Shown here in pieces: positions 28,435-36,601 of a DNA stretch of 64,000 bases. Origin of the DNA: Listeria costaricensis. GTDB taxonomy: Bacteria; Bacillota; Bacilli; Lactobacillales; Listeriaceae. The stretch lies in NCBI RefSeq assembly GCF_900183385.1, contig NZ_FXUT01000004.1, positions 62,001 through 126,000 of the forward strand, given 5' to 3'. Below the pieces are notes generated by a model. It was given only the letters and a program-made list of their open reading frames with translations, made no database searches and was not told the DNA's origin. Position numbers and translations under genes: made by a program. The number at the start of each line of letters is the position of its first letter. Position 1 is the stretch's first letter.

Positions 28435-29269
28435 AAAAGTCAGACGTGCGAAAAAAATCGGTTTCTATACAACGATGGTGCTGTTCCTTTGTATGACGCT
28501 GTTTCCGTTTTTTATCATGCTGATGACTTCTTTTAAAGGAACGAAAGAGGCCATTTCGCCGCATCCGACCTTTTTTCCAAAAGATTTTACCTTCCAGCAT
28601 TATATCGATATTTTCAACCCGGATATTTTTCCGTTTGTTGACTACTTTAAAAACAGTCTGATCGTATCGCTTGAAGCGGCGGGGATTGCGGTGCTGCTGG
28701 GGATTTTTGGTGCCTATGCGCTTTCCAAACTGCGCTTCAAAGGACGCATGACGATCAATGCGAGTTTCTATATGGTGTATATGTTTTCAGGGATTTTACT
28801 GATTGTACCGCTTTTCAAAATTATTTCGAGTATGGGGCTTTACGACACGCTGACTTCACTTGTGATCACGATGGTCGTACAGACGCTTCCGACGGCAGTA
28901 TTTATGCTGAAAAGTTATTTCGATACGATTCCTGAGGATATTGAAGAGGCTGCAATGATGGACGGTCTGAATCGCTTCCAAATTATTTTGCGGATTATTG
29001 TACCGCTGGCGATTTCGGGGATTGTTTCGGTGTTCGTCTATTGCTTTATGGTGGCTTGGAATGACTATCTGTTTGCTTCGATTTTCTTGTCGAGCGCAGA
29101 GAAATTTACGTTGCCGATCGGGCTCAATACGCTTTTCAGTACGCCAGATTACATTTGGGGCAGAATGATGGCGGCTTCGCTTGTGACGGCACTTCCGGTA
29201 GTGATTATGTACGCCTTGTCTGAGCGCTTCATCAAGAGTGGGCTCATGGACGGCGGCGTTAAAGGATAA
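28418..29269 (+). CDS. ABC sugar-importer permease 2, MalG type (YcjP-like)
   Basis: 283 residues, six membrane helices. The EAA loop is EEAAMMDGLNRFQIILRIIVPLAISG, the conserved MalG end SERFIKSGLMDGGVKG. The start lies inside the end of the MalF-type gene, so the two are translationally coupled. It is the partner of the permease before it; length matches E. coli YcjP (about 280). Confidence 0.92.
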   Translation: MAVSSKKVRRAKKIGFYTTMVLFLCMTLFPFFIMLMTSFKGTKEAISPHPTFFPKDFTFQHYIDIFNPDIFPFVDYFKNSLIVSLEAAGIAVLLGIFGAYALSKLRFKGRMTINASFYMVYMFSGILLIVPLFKIISSMGLYDTLTSLVITMVVQTLPTAVFMLKSYFDTIPEDIEEAAMMDGLNRFQIILRIIVPLAISGIVSVFVYCFMVAWNDYLFASIFLSSAEKFTLPIGLNTLFSTPDYIWGRMMAASLVTALPVVIMYALSERFIKSGLMDGGVKG

Positions 29270-29285
29270 AGGAGATTGATTGAAG

Positions 29286-30338
29286 ATGAAAAAATTAGTT
29301 GCAACAGCTCCGCGTGTGGCGGAATTCGTGGAATATCAGGACCGGGCGATCGAGACGGATGAGGTGAAAATCAAGGTGGCTTTTGCCTCGCCGAAACATG
29401 GGACGGAAGTGGTCGATTTTCGTGGCGTCAGTCCGTTTATCGATGAGGAATTTTCAGCGGAATGGAATATGTTCGTGCCTCGTCCGGAAGGCAGTTCGCG
29501 TGGGATTGTTTTTGGTGAATTCCAGCTTGGCAATATGGTTGTTGGAGAGATTATTGAAAAGGGCAGCGCGGTGGTTGATTACGAAATTGGTGATCAGGTG
29601 TGCACATATGGGCCGATTATGGAGACGGTTATTGCCAAGGCGGTCGATAATTATAAATTGCGGAAAATGCCGACAGGTGGCAACTGGAAGAATGCGGTCT
29701 GCTATGATCCAGCTCAGTTTGCGATGAGTGGCATTCGGGAGGCGCATGTTCGGGCGGGCGACTATGTGGTGGTGGTTGGTCTGGGGGCAATTGGCCAGAT
29801 CGCCATTCAGCTTGCGAAAAAAGCGGGTGCCAGTCTGGTGATTGGGATCGATCCGCTTGAACATCGCTGTGAAATCGCCCGTCGACATGGGGCAGATGCT
29901 ACTTTTGATCCGACAAAGGTTGATGTTGGTTTTGAAGTGAAGAAAATGACGGGCAAGCTTGGTGCGGATTCGATCATTGAAACGAGTGGAAATGCGGCGG
30001 CACTGCAAGCGGCACTTCGCGGGATTGCATACGGTGGAACGATTTCTTATGTGGCCTTTGCCAAGCCGTTTCCGGAGGGTTTTAATCTCGGTCGGGAGGC
30101 ACATTTCAATAATGCTAAAATCGTTTTCGCCCGTGCGTCGAGTGAACCGAATCCAGATTATCCGCGTTGGAATCGCAAGCGGATTGAGGACACTTGCTGG
30201 GAGCTTTTGATGAATGGCTATCTGGATTGCACGGAGTTGATCGATCCGGTGGTTGGCTTTGCGGAGAGTGCGGAAAGTTATATGAAATATGTGGATCAAA
30301 ACCCAGATCTTAGTATTAAGATGGGCATCGAATTATAA
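29286..30338 (+). CDS. zinc-type alcohol dehydrogenase, D-guloside 3-dehydrogenase candidate (YcjQ-like)
   Basis: 350 residues of the medium-chain dehydrogenase family, equal in length to E. coli YcjQ, which interconverts D-gulosides and 3-keto sugars with NAD. The Rossmann motif is GLGAIGQIA (about residue 160), with IGIDPLEHRCEIARRHGAD after it. The catalytic-zinc region reads ASPKHGTEVVDFRG instead of the common Cys-Gly-His-Asp, as in the YcjQ group. The chosen start is an ATG at 29286; a TTG at 29280 has a closer AAGGAG. It works with the epimerase and Gfo enzyme that follow: guloside to 3-keto-guloside to 3-keto-glucoside to glucoside. Confidence 0.8.
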   Translation: MKKLVATAPRVAEFVEYQDRAIETDEVKIKVAFASPKHGTEVVDFRGVSPFIDEEFSAEWNMFVPRPEGSSRGIVFGEFQLGNMVVGEIIEKGSAVVDYEIGDQVCTYGPIMETVIAKAVDNYKLRKMPTGGNWKNAVCYDPAQFAMSGIREAHVRAGDYVVVVGLGAIGQIAIQLAKKAGASLVIGIDPLEHRCEIARRHGADATFDPTKVDVGFEVKKMTGKLGADSIIETSGNAAALQAALRGIAYGGTISYVAFAKPFPEGFNLGREAHFNNAKIVFARASSEPNPDYPRWNRKRIEDTCWELLMNGYLDCTELIDPVVGFAESAESYMKYVDQNPDLSIKMGIEL

Positions 30339-30353
30339 GGAAGTGCTGAAAAG

Positions 30354-31148
30354 ATGAAAATTGGAACGCAAAATCAGGCATTTTTTCCGGAAAATATCTT
30401 GGAAAAATTCACGTATATGAAGAAAATGGGCTTTGAGGCTTTTGAAATTGATGGTAAGCTGCTGGTCGATCATTTGGATGAGGTCAAGGCGGCAATTAGA
30501 GAGACGGGGCTACCGGTTTCGACTGCTTGCGGCGGTTATGATGGCTGGATTGGTGACTTTATTGAGGAGCGACGACTGAATGGCTTGCGGGAGATCGAGC
30601 GGATTTTGGAGGCTCTTGCGGAAGTTGGCGGGAAGGGGATTGTTGTTCCTGCAGCATGGGGCATGTTTACGTATCGCTTGCCGCCGATGGTGTCACCGCG
30701 TTCCAAGGAGGGCGATTTTAAGGCGGTCAGCGCGTCGTTGGTTTATTTGGACAAAGTGGCTGGACGAACAGGGACGAAGATTTATTTGGAGCCGCTCAAT
30801 CGGTATCAGGACCATATGATCAATCTGCTTGCAGAGGCGCGTCATTATATTGAGACGAATCAGCTTCAAAATGTGGAGATTATTGCAGATTTCTACCATA
30901 TGAATATTGAAGAGGACGGCATTTCTGAGGCGCTTCATGAGCAGCGCGACAAGATTGGGCACATTCACGTGGCGGATAATCATCGTTATCAGCCGGGGAG
31001 CGGGGCGCTGGACTTCAAGGCGCACTTCGATCAATTGAAAAAAGATGGTTATGACGGCTATCTGGTATTTGAATGTCGTGTCCGTGGAGAGGATCCGGAG
31101 GCGGAATATCAAAAAGCCTTAAAACATCTACAGGATTGTTTGGCATAA
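30354..31148 (+). CDS. TIM-barrel epimerase, 3-keto-guloside 4-epimerase candidate (YcjR-like)
   Basis: 264-residue xylose-isomerase-like barrel. Predicted metal ligands: Glu in IYLEPLNRYQ, Asp in IIADFYHMNIE, His in GHIHVADNHR and Glu in LVFECRV. E. coli YcjR (262 residues) inverts C4 of 3-keto-gulosides. This gene sits between the YcjQ-like and YcjS-like dehydrogenases exactly as in E. coli. Substrate specificity is inferred from the gene order; the sequence itself shows only the fold and metal site. Confidence 0.8.
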   Translation: MKIGTQNQAFFPENILEKFTYMKKMGFEAFEIDGKLLVDHLDEVKAAIRETGLPVSTACGGYDGWIGDFIEERRLNGLREIERILEALAEVGGKGIVVPAAWGMFTYRLPPMVSPRSKEGDFKAVSASLVYLDKVAGRTGTKIYLEPLNRYQDHMINLLAEARHYIETNQLQNVEIIADFYHMNIEEDGISEALHEQRDKIGHIHVADNHRYQPGSGALDFKAHFDQLKKDGYDGYLVFECRVRGEDPEAEYQKALKHLQDCLA

Positions 31149-31215
31149 TGAAAGGCAAACTCGTTCAAAGCTGGATTTTATTGAGCGGGTTTGTTTTTTG
31201 AGAAGGGAGTAGAGT

Positions 31216-32250
31216 ATGAAAAAAGTGGCCATTATTGGTTGTGGGCAGATTGCTGAAAAGGTTCATGCGGCCTACTATCGAACACATGAAAAATTAGTTT
31301 TGGCGGCTGTCTGCGATCCGGATATTGAACGGGCGAAAAGTTTTGCCGAGAAGAATGGTTTTCAGGCTGCCTATCAGAATGCCCGCGAGATGCTAGAGCA
31401 GGAAAAGCCGGATATTGTGAGTATCTGCACGCCGAATCGGTTTCATTATGAAAATGTGCTGCTGGCGCTTCAGTCTGGGGCGGATGTGATGTGTGAAAAA
31501 CCGCCTGCAATGACGCCGGAACAGGCTGAGGAGATGTGGCAGGAAGCAGAAAGGCAGGGAGCTGTTTTGGCATATGATTTTCACCATCGTTTTTCAAATG
31601 GCGCCCAGATGCTGAGAGAACAAGCGGCGGCCGGTCGACTGGGGGAAATCTATGCGGCGAAAGCGACGGCACTGCGGCGGTCTGGGGTTCCCGGCTGGGG
31701 CAGTTTCATTGATAAGGAGGCTCAGGGCGGTGGGCCGTTGATCGATTTGGGAATCCATGTTTTGGACGCGGCGCTATATGTGCTGGGATTTCCAAAGATC
31801 AGAAAGGTCACGGCACAAAGTTTTCGTAAAATCGGCAATCGCAAGTCGGCTGGGACGTTTGGCGAGTGGGATCCGAAACGTTTCACTGTGGAAGACGCGC
31901 TATTTGGTTTTATTGAACTGGCAGATGGTCGGCTGCTGCAATTAGAAACTTCCTTTGCGCTAAATATGAAGGACGAAAAACGGCTGAATGTGGCGTTTTA
32001 TGGCGACCAGGCAGGGGCAACACTTTATCCGCCGGAAATTTTTACAGACGAGGCGGGCGAGCTGGTCATGCTTGAACGGGCGGATGACAGCGAAACGGAC
32101 ATGCACTTGGGCAGTATGGCAGCTTTTGTGGCGGCTGTATTTGGCGAGAAACGACCGGATCTGGCAACCGCTGAGCAGGGCTATCAAGTGCAGCGTCTTG
32201 TGGCCGCACTTTATGAATCAGCAGAGAAGGGTGAGCAGGTTTTTTTATGA
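31216..32250 (+). CDS. Gfo/Idh/MocA dehydrogenase, D-glucoside 3-dehydrogenase candidate (YcjS-like)
   Basis: 344 residues. N-terminal Rossmann fold (IIGCGQIAEKVH), the catalytic Lys in MCEKPPAM, and the C-terminal active-site histidine in GGGPLIDLGIHVLD. E. coli YcjS interconverts glucosides and 3-keto-glucosides with NAD. The close paralogue at 43829 shares the stretch from RRSGVP through GGGPLID to FGEWDP. It overlaps the GH65 gene by four bases (ATGA). The start has GGGAG upstream. Confidence 0.83.
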   Translation: MKKVAIIGCGQIAEKVHAAYYRTHEKLVLAAVCDPDIERAKSFAEKNGFQAAYQNAREMLEQEKPDIVSICTPNRFHYENVLLALQSGADVMCEKPPAMTPEQAEEMWQEAERQGAVLAYDFHHRFSNGAQMLREQAAAGRLGEIYAAKATALRRSGVPGWGSFIDKEAQGGGPLIDLGIHVLDAALYVLGFPKIRKVTAQSFRKIGNRKSAGTFGEWDPKRFTVEDALFGFIELADGRLLQLETSFALNMKDEKRLNVAFYGDQAGATLYPPEIFTDEAGELVMLERADDSETDMHLGSMAAFVAAVFGEKRPDLATAEQGYQVQRLVAALYESAEKGEQVFL

Positions 32251-34499
32251 AAAATTTAAGCGAAACAAAATTTGCTCTTTCTTATATAAATAAATATGGC
32301 AGCTTGATGGCGCAGGGCAATGGCTATCTGGGCTTACGGGCGAGCCACGAGGAGGACTATCCGGGGCAGGTGCGGGGGATGTATCTGGCGGGAGTCTACA
32401 ATCGGCCGGCTGGTTCGGAAAGTGCGGAACTGGTGAATCTGCCGGATATTGCCGGCATGCGGATTGAGCTGGACGGTCAGCTGTTTTCTTTACAAATGGG
32501 AAAAATTGTCGAGTATGAGCGCCATTTAGCGCTTGGAAGCGGGCTGCTGACGAGGCGGATCATTTGGCGGGACCCGCGTGGCCGCCTGTTTGAACTTATT
32601 TTTGAGCGGGTGGTTGGCAAGACACGTGGGACACTGATTGGTTCCAGAGTATCCATCAAGTCGCTCGATCAGGCCGTGGGTGCAGTCGTCACAACGGGCA
32701 TCGATGGGCAGCAGACGAATTTTGGTACGCAGCAGCTGGTGGAAGAGAAACTGCATGTGGCGGCTGGGGACTTCATGGTCGGCCATTATGAAACAATCGA
32801 AAGCGACCGAAAAATTGTGATTGCAGCTAAGGTGGCACCTGGTGGGGTCATTACGGCCAAGAATCGCCAAATCAAATCACAGGTTACGCTCGACTTGGAG
32901 CCCGGTCAGGCGGCGACTTTGGAAAAAATCGCGGTGGTCTGTTCGGACCTGGATATTGAAGCGACCAACATGGAGATCGGCCGGTCGTTCCAACAAAAGG
33001 ATGATTCTTCCGAAGCCGTATTTGCCACACTAGAAAGCGGCGCGCTCGCCAAGTTGGCAGATAGGGATTTTGACTGGCTAAAACAGGAAGTAGCGCAGGA
33101 ATGGACACAGTTTTGGGGGACCGGCCGGGTGATGCTGGAGTCTAAAGAGGCTACCGCTAACATCGACCAATTGGCACTTGATTTTGCGAGCTATCATTTG
33201 GAAATCATGACACCGAAGAATGATCCACGAATGAGCGTTGGCGCGAAAGGGTTGACAGGAGAGGGCTACAAAGGGCATGTTTTTTGGGACACGGAAATTT
33301 TTATCATGCCGTATTTTCTGCATCATTCTCCGGAAACGGCCAAAAACATGCTGCTTTATCGCTATCATCATTTGCAGGAGGCGAAAGAAAAAGCCCAGAA
33401 ATATGGCTACAGTGGCGCGCTTTTTCCTTGGGAGAGTGCTTTCAGCGGGCGGGAGGAGACGCCGGAGTTTGCGGCGATCAACATTCGAACGGGCAAGCGG
33501 CAGCGGATTGCTTCGGCGCTTGCTGAGCATCATATTGTAGCGGATATTGCTTATGCCGTCTGGAGCTATTTTCAGGCGACGCAGGATCAGGCTTTTATGG
33601 GGAAATATGGTCGAGCGTTGTTACGTGAAACGGCCGAGTTTTGGCTTAGTCGAGCGGTCCGGCGAGATGGGCGTTACCAGATTCTGGATGTGATCGGACC
33701 GGATGAATACACGGAGCATGTTGACAACAATGCCTATACGAATTATCTGGCGGCTTTCAATGTCCGACAGGCGATGCGTTTCAATCAGGATGAGACCGAT
33801 TTTTGTCATCGCGGGGCGGATTTTTTGGCGAAATTGTATTTACCGGCGGCTGGTTCAGATGGAATCGTTCCGCAGGATGACACATTTTTGACGAAACCGC
33901 AGATTGATCTGGCAAAATATAAGCAGGCGCAGGGCAAGCAGGGGATTTTGCTCGATTATTCGCGAGCAGAGGTCATCGATATGCAGATTTTGAAGCAGGC
34001 CGATTTGGTCATGCTGTTTTATTTGCTGCCGCAGCTTTTTTCGGCGGATATTGTCGCGCAAAATTTATCTTTCTATGAAGAGCGGACAATTCATGATTCT
34101 TCGCTCAGCAAGGCGATTCATGCGATCGTGGCTTGTCGTTCCGGTGATGTGGCCACGGCCTATCGTTTCTTTCAGGAGGCCTGCCTGATTGACCTTGGCG
34201 GAGATCCGCACTCATCTGATGACGGCATCCATGCGGCAGCTGCCGGGGCAATTTGGCTTTCGGCGGTGTTTGGCTTTGCAGGTGTGGATACGACTGGTGT
34301 GCGGCTTCGTTTTGCGCCACGACTTCCGGCGGCTTGGCAGAAAATGAGCTTCCATTTTTGGTGGCAAAATGAAAAGCTGCATATTGAACTGAAGCAAGGC
34401 TCGATCAAATTTTCAAAAAGCAGCACGACGGAGCTTGAAATCGAAGTAAACGGCAAATTGTTGAAATTAACAGGCGAAGCGGTTGAGGAAAGGATTTGA
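32247..34499 (+). CDS. GH65 disaccharide phosphorylase (YcjT/kojibiose-phosphorylase-like)
   Basis: 750 residues with the GH65 layout: N-terminal beta-sandwich, then an (alpha/alpha)6 barrel. The general-acid Glu is in DVIGPDEYTEHVDNNAY, preceded by GHVFWDTEIFIMP; the phosphate-site loop is HDSSLSKAIHAI. GH65 phosphorylases invert, giving beta-glucose 1-phosphate from alpha-glucosides such as kojibiose. E. coli YcjT acts on kojibiose. The beta-phosphoglucomutase gene that follows two bases later is the expected partner for beta-glucose 1-phosphate. Confidence 0.9.
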   Translation: MKNLSETKFALSYINKYGSLMAQGNGYLGLRASHEEDYPGQVRGMYLAGVYNRPAGSESAELVNLPDIAGMRIELDGQLFSLQMGKIVEYERHLALGSGLLTRRIIWRDPRGRLFELIFERVVGKTRGTLIGSRVSIKSLDQAVGAVVTTGIDGQQTNFGTQQLVEEKLHVAAGDFMVGHYETIESDRKIVIAAKVAPGGVITAKNRQIKSQVTLDLEPGQAATLEKIAVVCSDLDIEATNMEIGRSFQQKDDSSEAVFATLESGALAKLADRDFDWLKQEVAQEWTQFWGTGRVMLESKEATANIDQLALDFASYHLEIMTPKNDPRMSVGAKGLTGEGYKGHVFWDTEIFIMPYFLHHSPETAKNMLLYRYHHLQEAKEKAQKYGYSGALFPWESAFSGREETPEFAAINIRTGKRQRIASALAEHHIVADIAYAVWSYFQATQDQAFMGKYGRALLRETAEFWLSRAVRRDGRYQILDVIGPDEYTEHVDNNAYTNYLAAFNVRQAMRFNQDETDFCHRGADFLAKLYLPAAGSDGIVPQDDTFLTKPQIDLAKYKQAQGKQGILLDYSRAEVIDMQILKQADLVMLFYLLPQLFSADIVAQNLSFYEERTIHDSSLSKAIHAIVACRSGDVATAYRFFQEACLIDLGGDPHSSDDGIHAAAAGAIWLSAVFGFAGVDTTGVRLRFAPRLPAAWQKMSFHFWWQNEKLHIELKQGSIKFSKSSTTELEIEVNGKLLKLTGEAVEERI

Positions 34500-34500
34500 C

Positions 34501-35172
34501 ATGACTTTACAAGCAATTATTTTTGATTTAGACGGTGTAATTACTGATACAGCCCACTTTCATTATTTAGCATGGAAGGAGCTGGCGGACGGGTTGGGTG
34601 TACCATTTGACGAAGCGTTCAACGAGCAACTGAAAGGGGTCAGCCGAATGGACTCACTGGAGCTGATTTTGAAGCGCGGGGACCTCACACTGTCTCTTGA
34701 GGACAAGGAGCGCTATGCGGCGCAGAAAAACACCCGCTATGTCGAGCTGCTCGCCAATCTGACACCAACTGACATCCTACCGGGTGTGGCGGAACTACTG
34801 GCGGCCTTGAGGGAACGAGGTCTGCGATGCGCGCTTGCCTCGGTATCCAAAAATGCGCCAACTGTTTTGAAGGCACTCGACTTGCAGGATACTTTTGATG
34901 TTGTTGTGGACGCGGCCATTTTGAAAAACTCGAAGCCTGATCCAGAAATCTTTGTCCGGGCTTGTTCAGGGCTGGGTATCTCGGCAAATGAGGCCATCGG
35001 AATTGAAGATGCCCAAGCAGGAATTGAATCCATCAATCGAGCAGGCATCATCAGTGTTGGAATTGGCTCGGGCTTGAAGCACGCGGATATGACGCTAGCT
35101 GGTACGAGCCTGCTTTCACTTGGGTTGTTGGAACAGCTCTATCATACAATTGTTTCACGTGAAACAATTTAA
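34501..35172 (+). CDS. pgmB: beta-phosphoglucomutase (HAD superfamily, YcjU/PgmB-like)
   Basis: 223 residues converting beta-glucose 1-phosphate to glucose 6-phosphate via a phospho-aspartate. The HAD motif I is FDLDGVITD (Asp9, Asp11), motif II LASVSKN, motif III lysine in LKNSKPDPEIF and motif IV GIEDAQAGIESI. The ATG at 34501 follows AAAGGA and starts one base after the GH65 stop. The last codons overlap a parS palindrome (35151-35166), so the C-terminus IVSRETI is partly dictated by it. Final gene of the operon. Confidence 0.93.
   Translation: MTLQAIIFDLDGVITDTAHFHYLAWKELADGLGVPFDEAFNEQLKGVSRMDSLELILKRGDLTLSLEDKERYAAQKNTRYVELLANLTPTDILPGVAELLAALRERGLRCALASVSKNAPTVLKALDLQDTFDVVVDAAILKNSKPDPEIFVRACSGLGISANEAIGIEDAQAGIESINRAGIISVGIGSGLKHADMTLAGTSLLSLGLLEQLYHTIVSRETI
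35151..35166. other. parS site inside the 3' end of the beta-phosphoglucomutase gene
   Basis: TGTTTCACGTGAAACA, identical to the parS consensus and to the site at 16715. Confidence 0.85.
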
Positions 35173-35177
35173 CAAGA

Positions 35178-35210
35178 AAAGCCGCTTCATCTCCATGGTG
35201 AAGCGGCTTT
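35178..35210. terminator. terminator between beta-PGM and GrpB genes
   Basis: A twelve-pair perfect stem AAAGCCGCTTCA / TGAAGCGGCTTT with a nine-base loop. The tail on the minus strand is T-rich, so it best serves the GrpB gene, but it probably stops both. Confidence 0.8.
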
Positions 35211-35226
35211 CCGCTGTGGGTCGATA

Positions 35227-35763
35227 TTAATTGTCGCGCGTTTCAAAATGCCAAATCAGTGCTTCTTTTTCTACCCGTTTGACGAAAGCATCCTTGCCGT
35301 CACAATAGCCGTCAATATCGTGCGGAAACTGCGCGGCTAACTGTGTTTTTAATTGTCCATATTCGGCGGCGGTTTTGGGATGTGTACGCAAATAATCGCG
35401 GAATAAAATGTGGCGTTCGATTTCGGTTACATTGTCGAATTGAAAAGCATGGATGTGGTGGGTGCGCGGGTCCGTACCTTTACGATAGTAGCGGCGACCG
35501 GGAATGCCGAATTCGCCCATCACTTCGTAGCCCAGTTGTTCAAATAAAGGCGCGGCAAGGTCCAATCTCGCTAGATCATCCGTTACAAGTAGCATATCAA
35601 TGATTGGCTTGGCGGAAAGTCCAGCAACAGACGAGCTGCCAATATGATATAGCGCAATGATTCTTTCGGACAGTAGTTTTTCGAGGGCAGCTTTTTCAGC
35701 TTTAAATTGTGCCTGCCATACTAAGCGATGAGGGACTACTTCAATCTTCTTCAAATCTTCCAC
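35227..35763 (-). CDS. GrpB-family protein (predicted nucleotidyltransferase)
   Basis: 178 residues of the GrpB/COG2320 family with the nucleotidyltransferase-like motif HIGSSSVAGLSAKPIIDMLL (residues about 41-60) and the conserved GRRYYRKG and THHIHAF. Family members are thought to transfer nucleotides to small molecules; some are fused to dephospho-CoA kinase. No specific role is established. It is a single gene, convergent with the ycj-like operon and divergent from a GNAT gene, with an extended -10 (TGCTATAAT, minus strand, 35781-35786) upstream. Confidence 0.85.
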   Translation of the reverse strand: MEDLKKIEVVPHRLVWQAQFKAEKAALEKLLSERIIALYHIGSSSVAGLSAKPIIDMLLVTDDLARLDLAAPLFEQLGYEVMGEFGIPGRRYYRKGTDPRTHHIHAFQFDNVTEIERHILFRDYLRTHPKTAAEYGQLKTQLAAQFPHDIDGYCDGKDAFVKRVEKEALIWHFETRDN

Positions 35764-35796
35764 GTCCTTTCTTCTAAGCCATTATAGCATAGCTGA

Positions 35797-35825
35797 TTGC
35801 CTATTTTATCGCTTTCTTGTAGAAT
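35797..35825 (+). promoter_or_regulatory. promoter of the GNAT gene
   Basis: -35 TTGCCT (35797-35802), 17-base spacer, -10 TAGAAT (35820-35825). The start point near 35832 excludes the longer reading frame and supports the ATG at 35854. Confidence 0.6.
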
Positions 35826-35853
35826 AATGAAAAAGCAGAGGGAAGTGGTCACG

Positions 35854-36390
35854 ATGTTGACAGAACGGCTGGAACTCAGAAATTTTCAGGAAAAAGATTT
35901 GGATGATTTGTTTGATTATGCGAAAAGTCCGCTGGTAGGTCCGAATGCCGGATGGCCAGTTCATCAGACAAAGGCGGATTCAAAAGAGGTGTTGCAGCGC
36001 TTTATTCAGGATCCTTATGAATTTGCGGTCGTTTGGCGGGAAACGGGCAAAGTGATCGGCGGACTGGGATTAAAGGAAAGAAGGAAGGGTGAAGAGGTTG
36101 TGCCGCACCAAAGAGAGGTCGGCTATGTGCTCCATCCAGATTATTGGGGCCGCGGGATCATTCCGGAAGCCGTCGCGCGTATTTTGGAATATGGATTTGA
36201 AACGCTTGAAGTGGAAAAAATCTGGTGCGAGCATTATGACTTTAATGATAAATCCAAGCGTGTCGTGGAGAAAAGTGGCTTTGTCTACCAGTTCACCGAA
36301 ACCAAAACGCTGCCGCTTTTGAATGATCAGAAAGTAGTTTCGCTGAATTATGTGATGACAAAAGAGGAATATCGGCAACAAATAAAATGA
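35854..36390 (+). CDS. GNAT acetyltransferase (RimJ/RimL type)
   Basis: 178 residues starting MLTERLELRNFQEKDLDDL, a typical RimJ/RimL opening. The acetyl-CoA loop is in HPDYWGRGIIPEAVARIL and the C-terminal signature in VEKIWCEHYDFNDKSKRVVEKSGFVYQ. It acetylates an unknown amine, possibly a protein N-terminus. The open frame extends 19 codons upstream, but the predicted promoter overlaps that stretch. Closed by its own terminator. Confidence 0.85.
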   Translation: MLTERLELRNFQEKDLDDLFDYAKSPLVGPNAGWPVHQTKADSKEVLQRFIQDPYEFAVVWRETGKVIGGLGLKERRKGEEVVPHQREVGYVLHPDYWGRGIIPEAVARILEYGFETLEVEKIWCEHYDFNDKSKRVVEKSGFVYQFTETKTLPLLNDQKVVSLNYVMTKEEYRQQIK

Positions 36391-36398
36391 TGGGAAAG

Positions 36399-36427
36399 AG
36401 TCTCAAGTTTTAGCTTGGGGCTTTTTT
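36399..36427 (+). terminator. terminator of the GNAT gene
   Basis: An AGTCTCAAG / CTTGGGGCT stem (with G-T pairs) followed by T6. Confidence 0.7.
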
Positions 36428-36549
36428 GTTTGTTTAAGAATGCTTCAATGATTTTTATCCTGTTGAATTTTTTGGCGTTTTTTTGGAATTCTGGTTAATT
36501 TCTGGGCAGGCAGAAGTTAATTATTGAGAAGTGTTCGCATGATTACGGA

Positions 36550-36578
36550 TGCTATAATCACGATTGTAAGCGATAACA
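36550..36578 (+). promoter_or_regulatory. extended -10 promoter and perfect cre site of the keto-sugar locus
   Basis: The extended -10 TGCTATAAT ends at 36558. TGTAAGCGATAACA (36565-36578) fits the CcpA consensus TGWNANCGNTNWCA at every fixed position and lies at the start point, where CcpA would block elongation. The same 17 bases, GATTGTAAGCGATAACA, recur at 43789-43805. Confidence 0.75.
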
Positions 36579-36601
36579 AAACGAATGAAAGGAAGATAAT
36601 G

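Noticed and set aside
29454-30299. 281-codon minus-strand frame antisense to the YcjQ-like dehydrogenase
   Set aside because: Shadow of the conserved gene; His/Arg/Asn-rich product with no motif.
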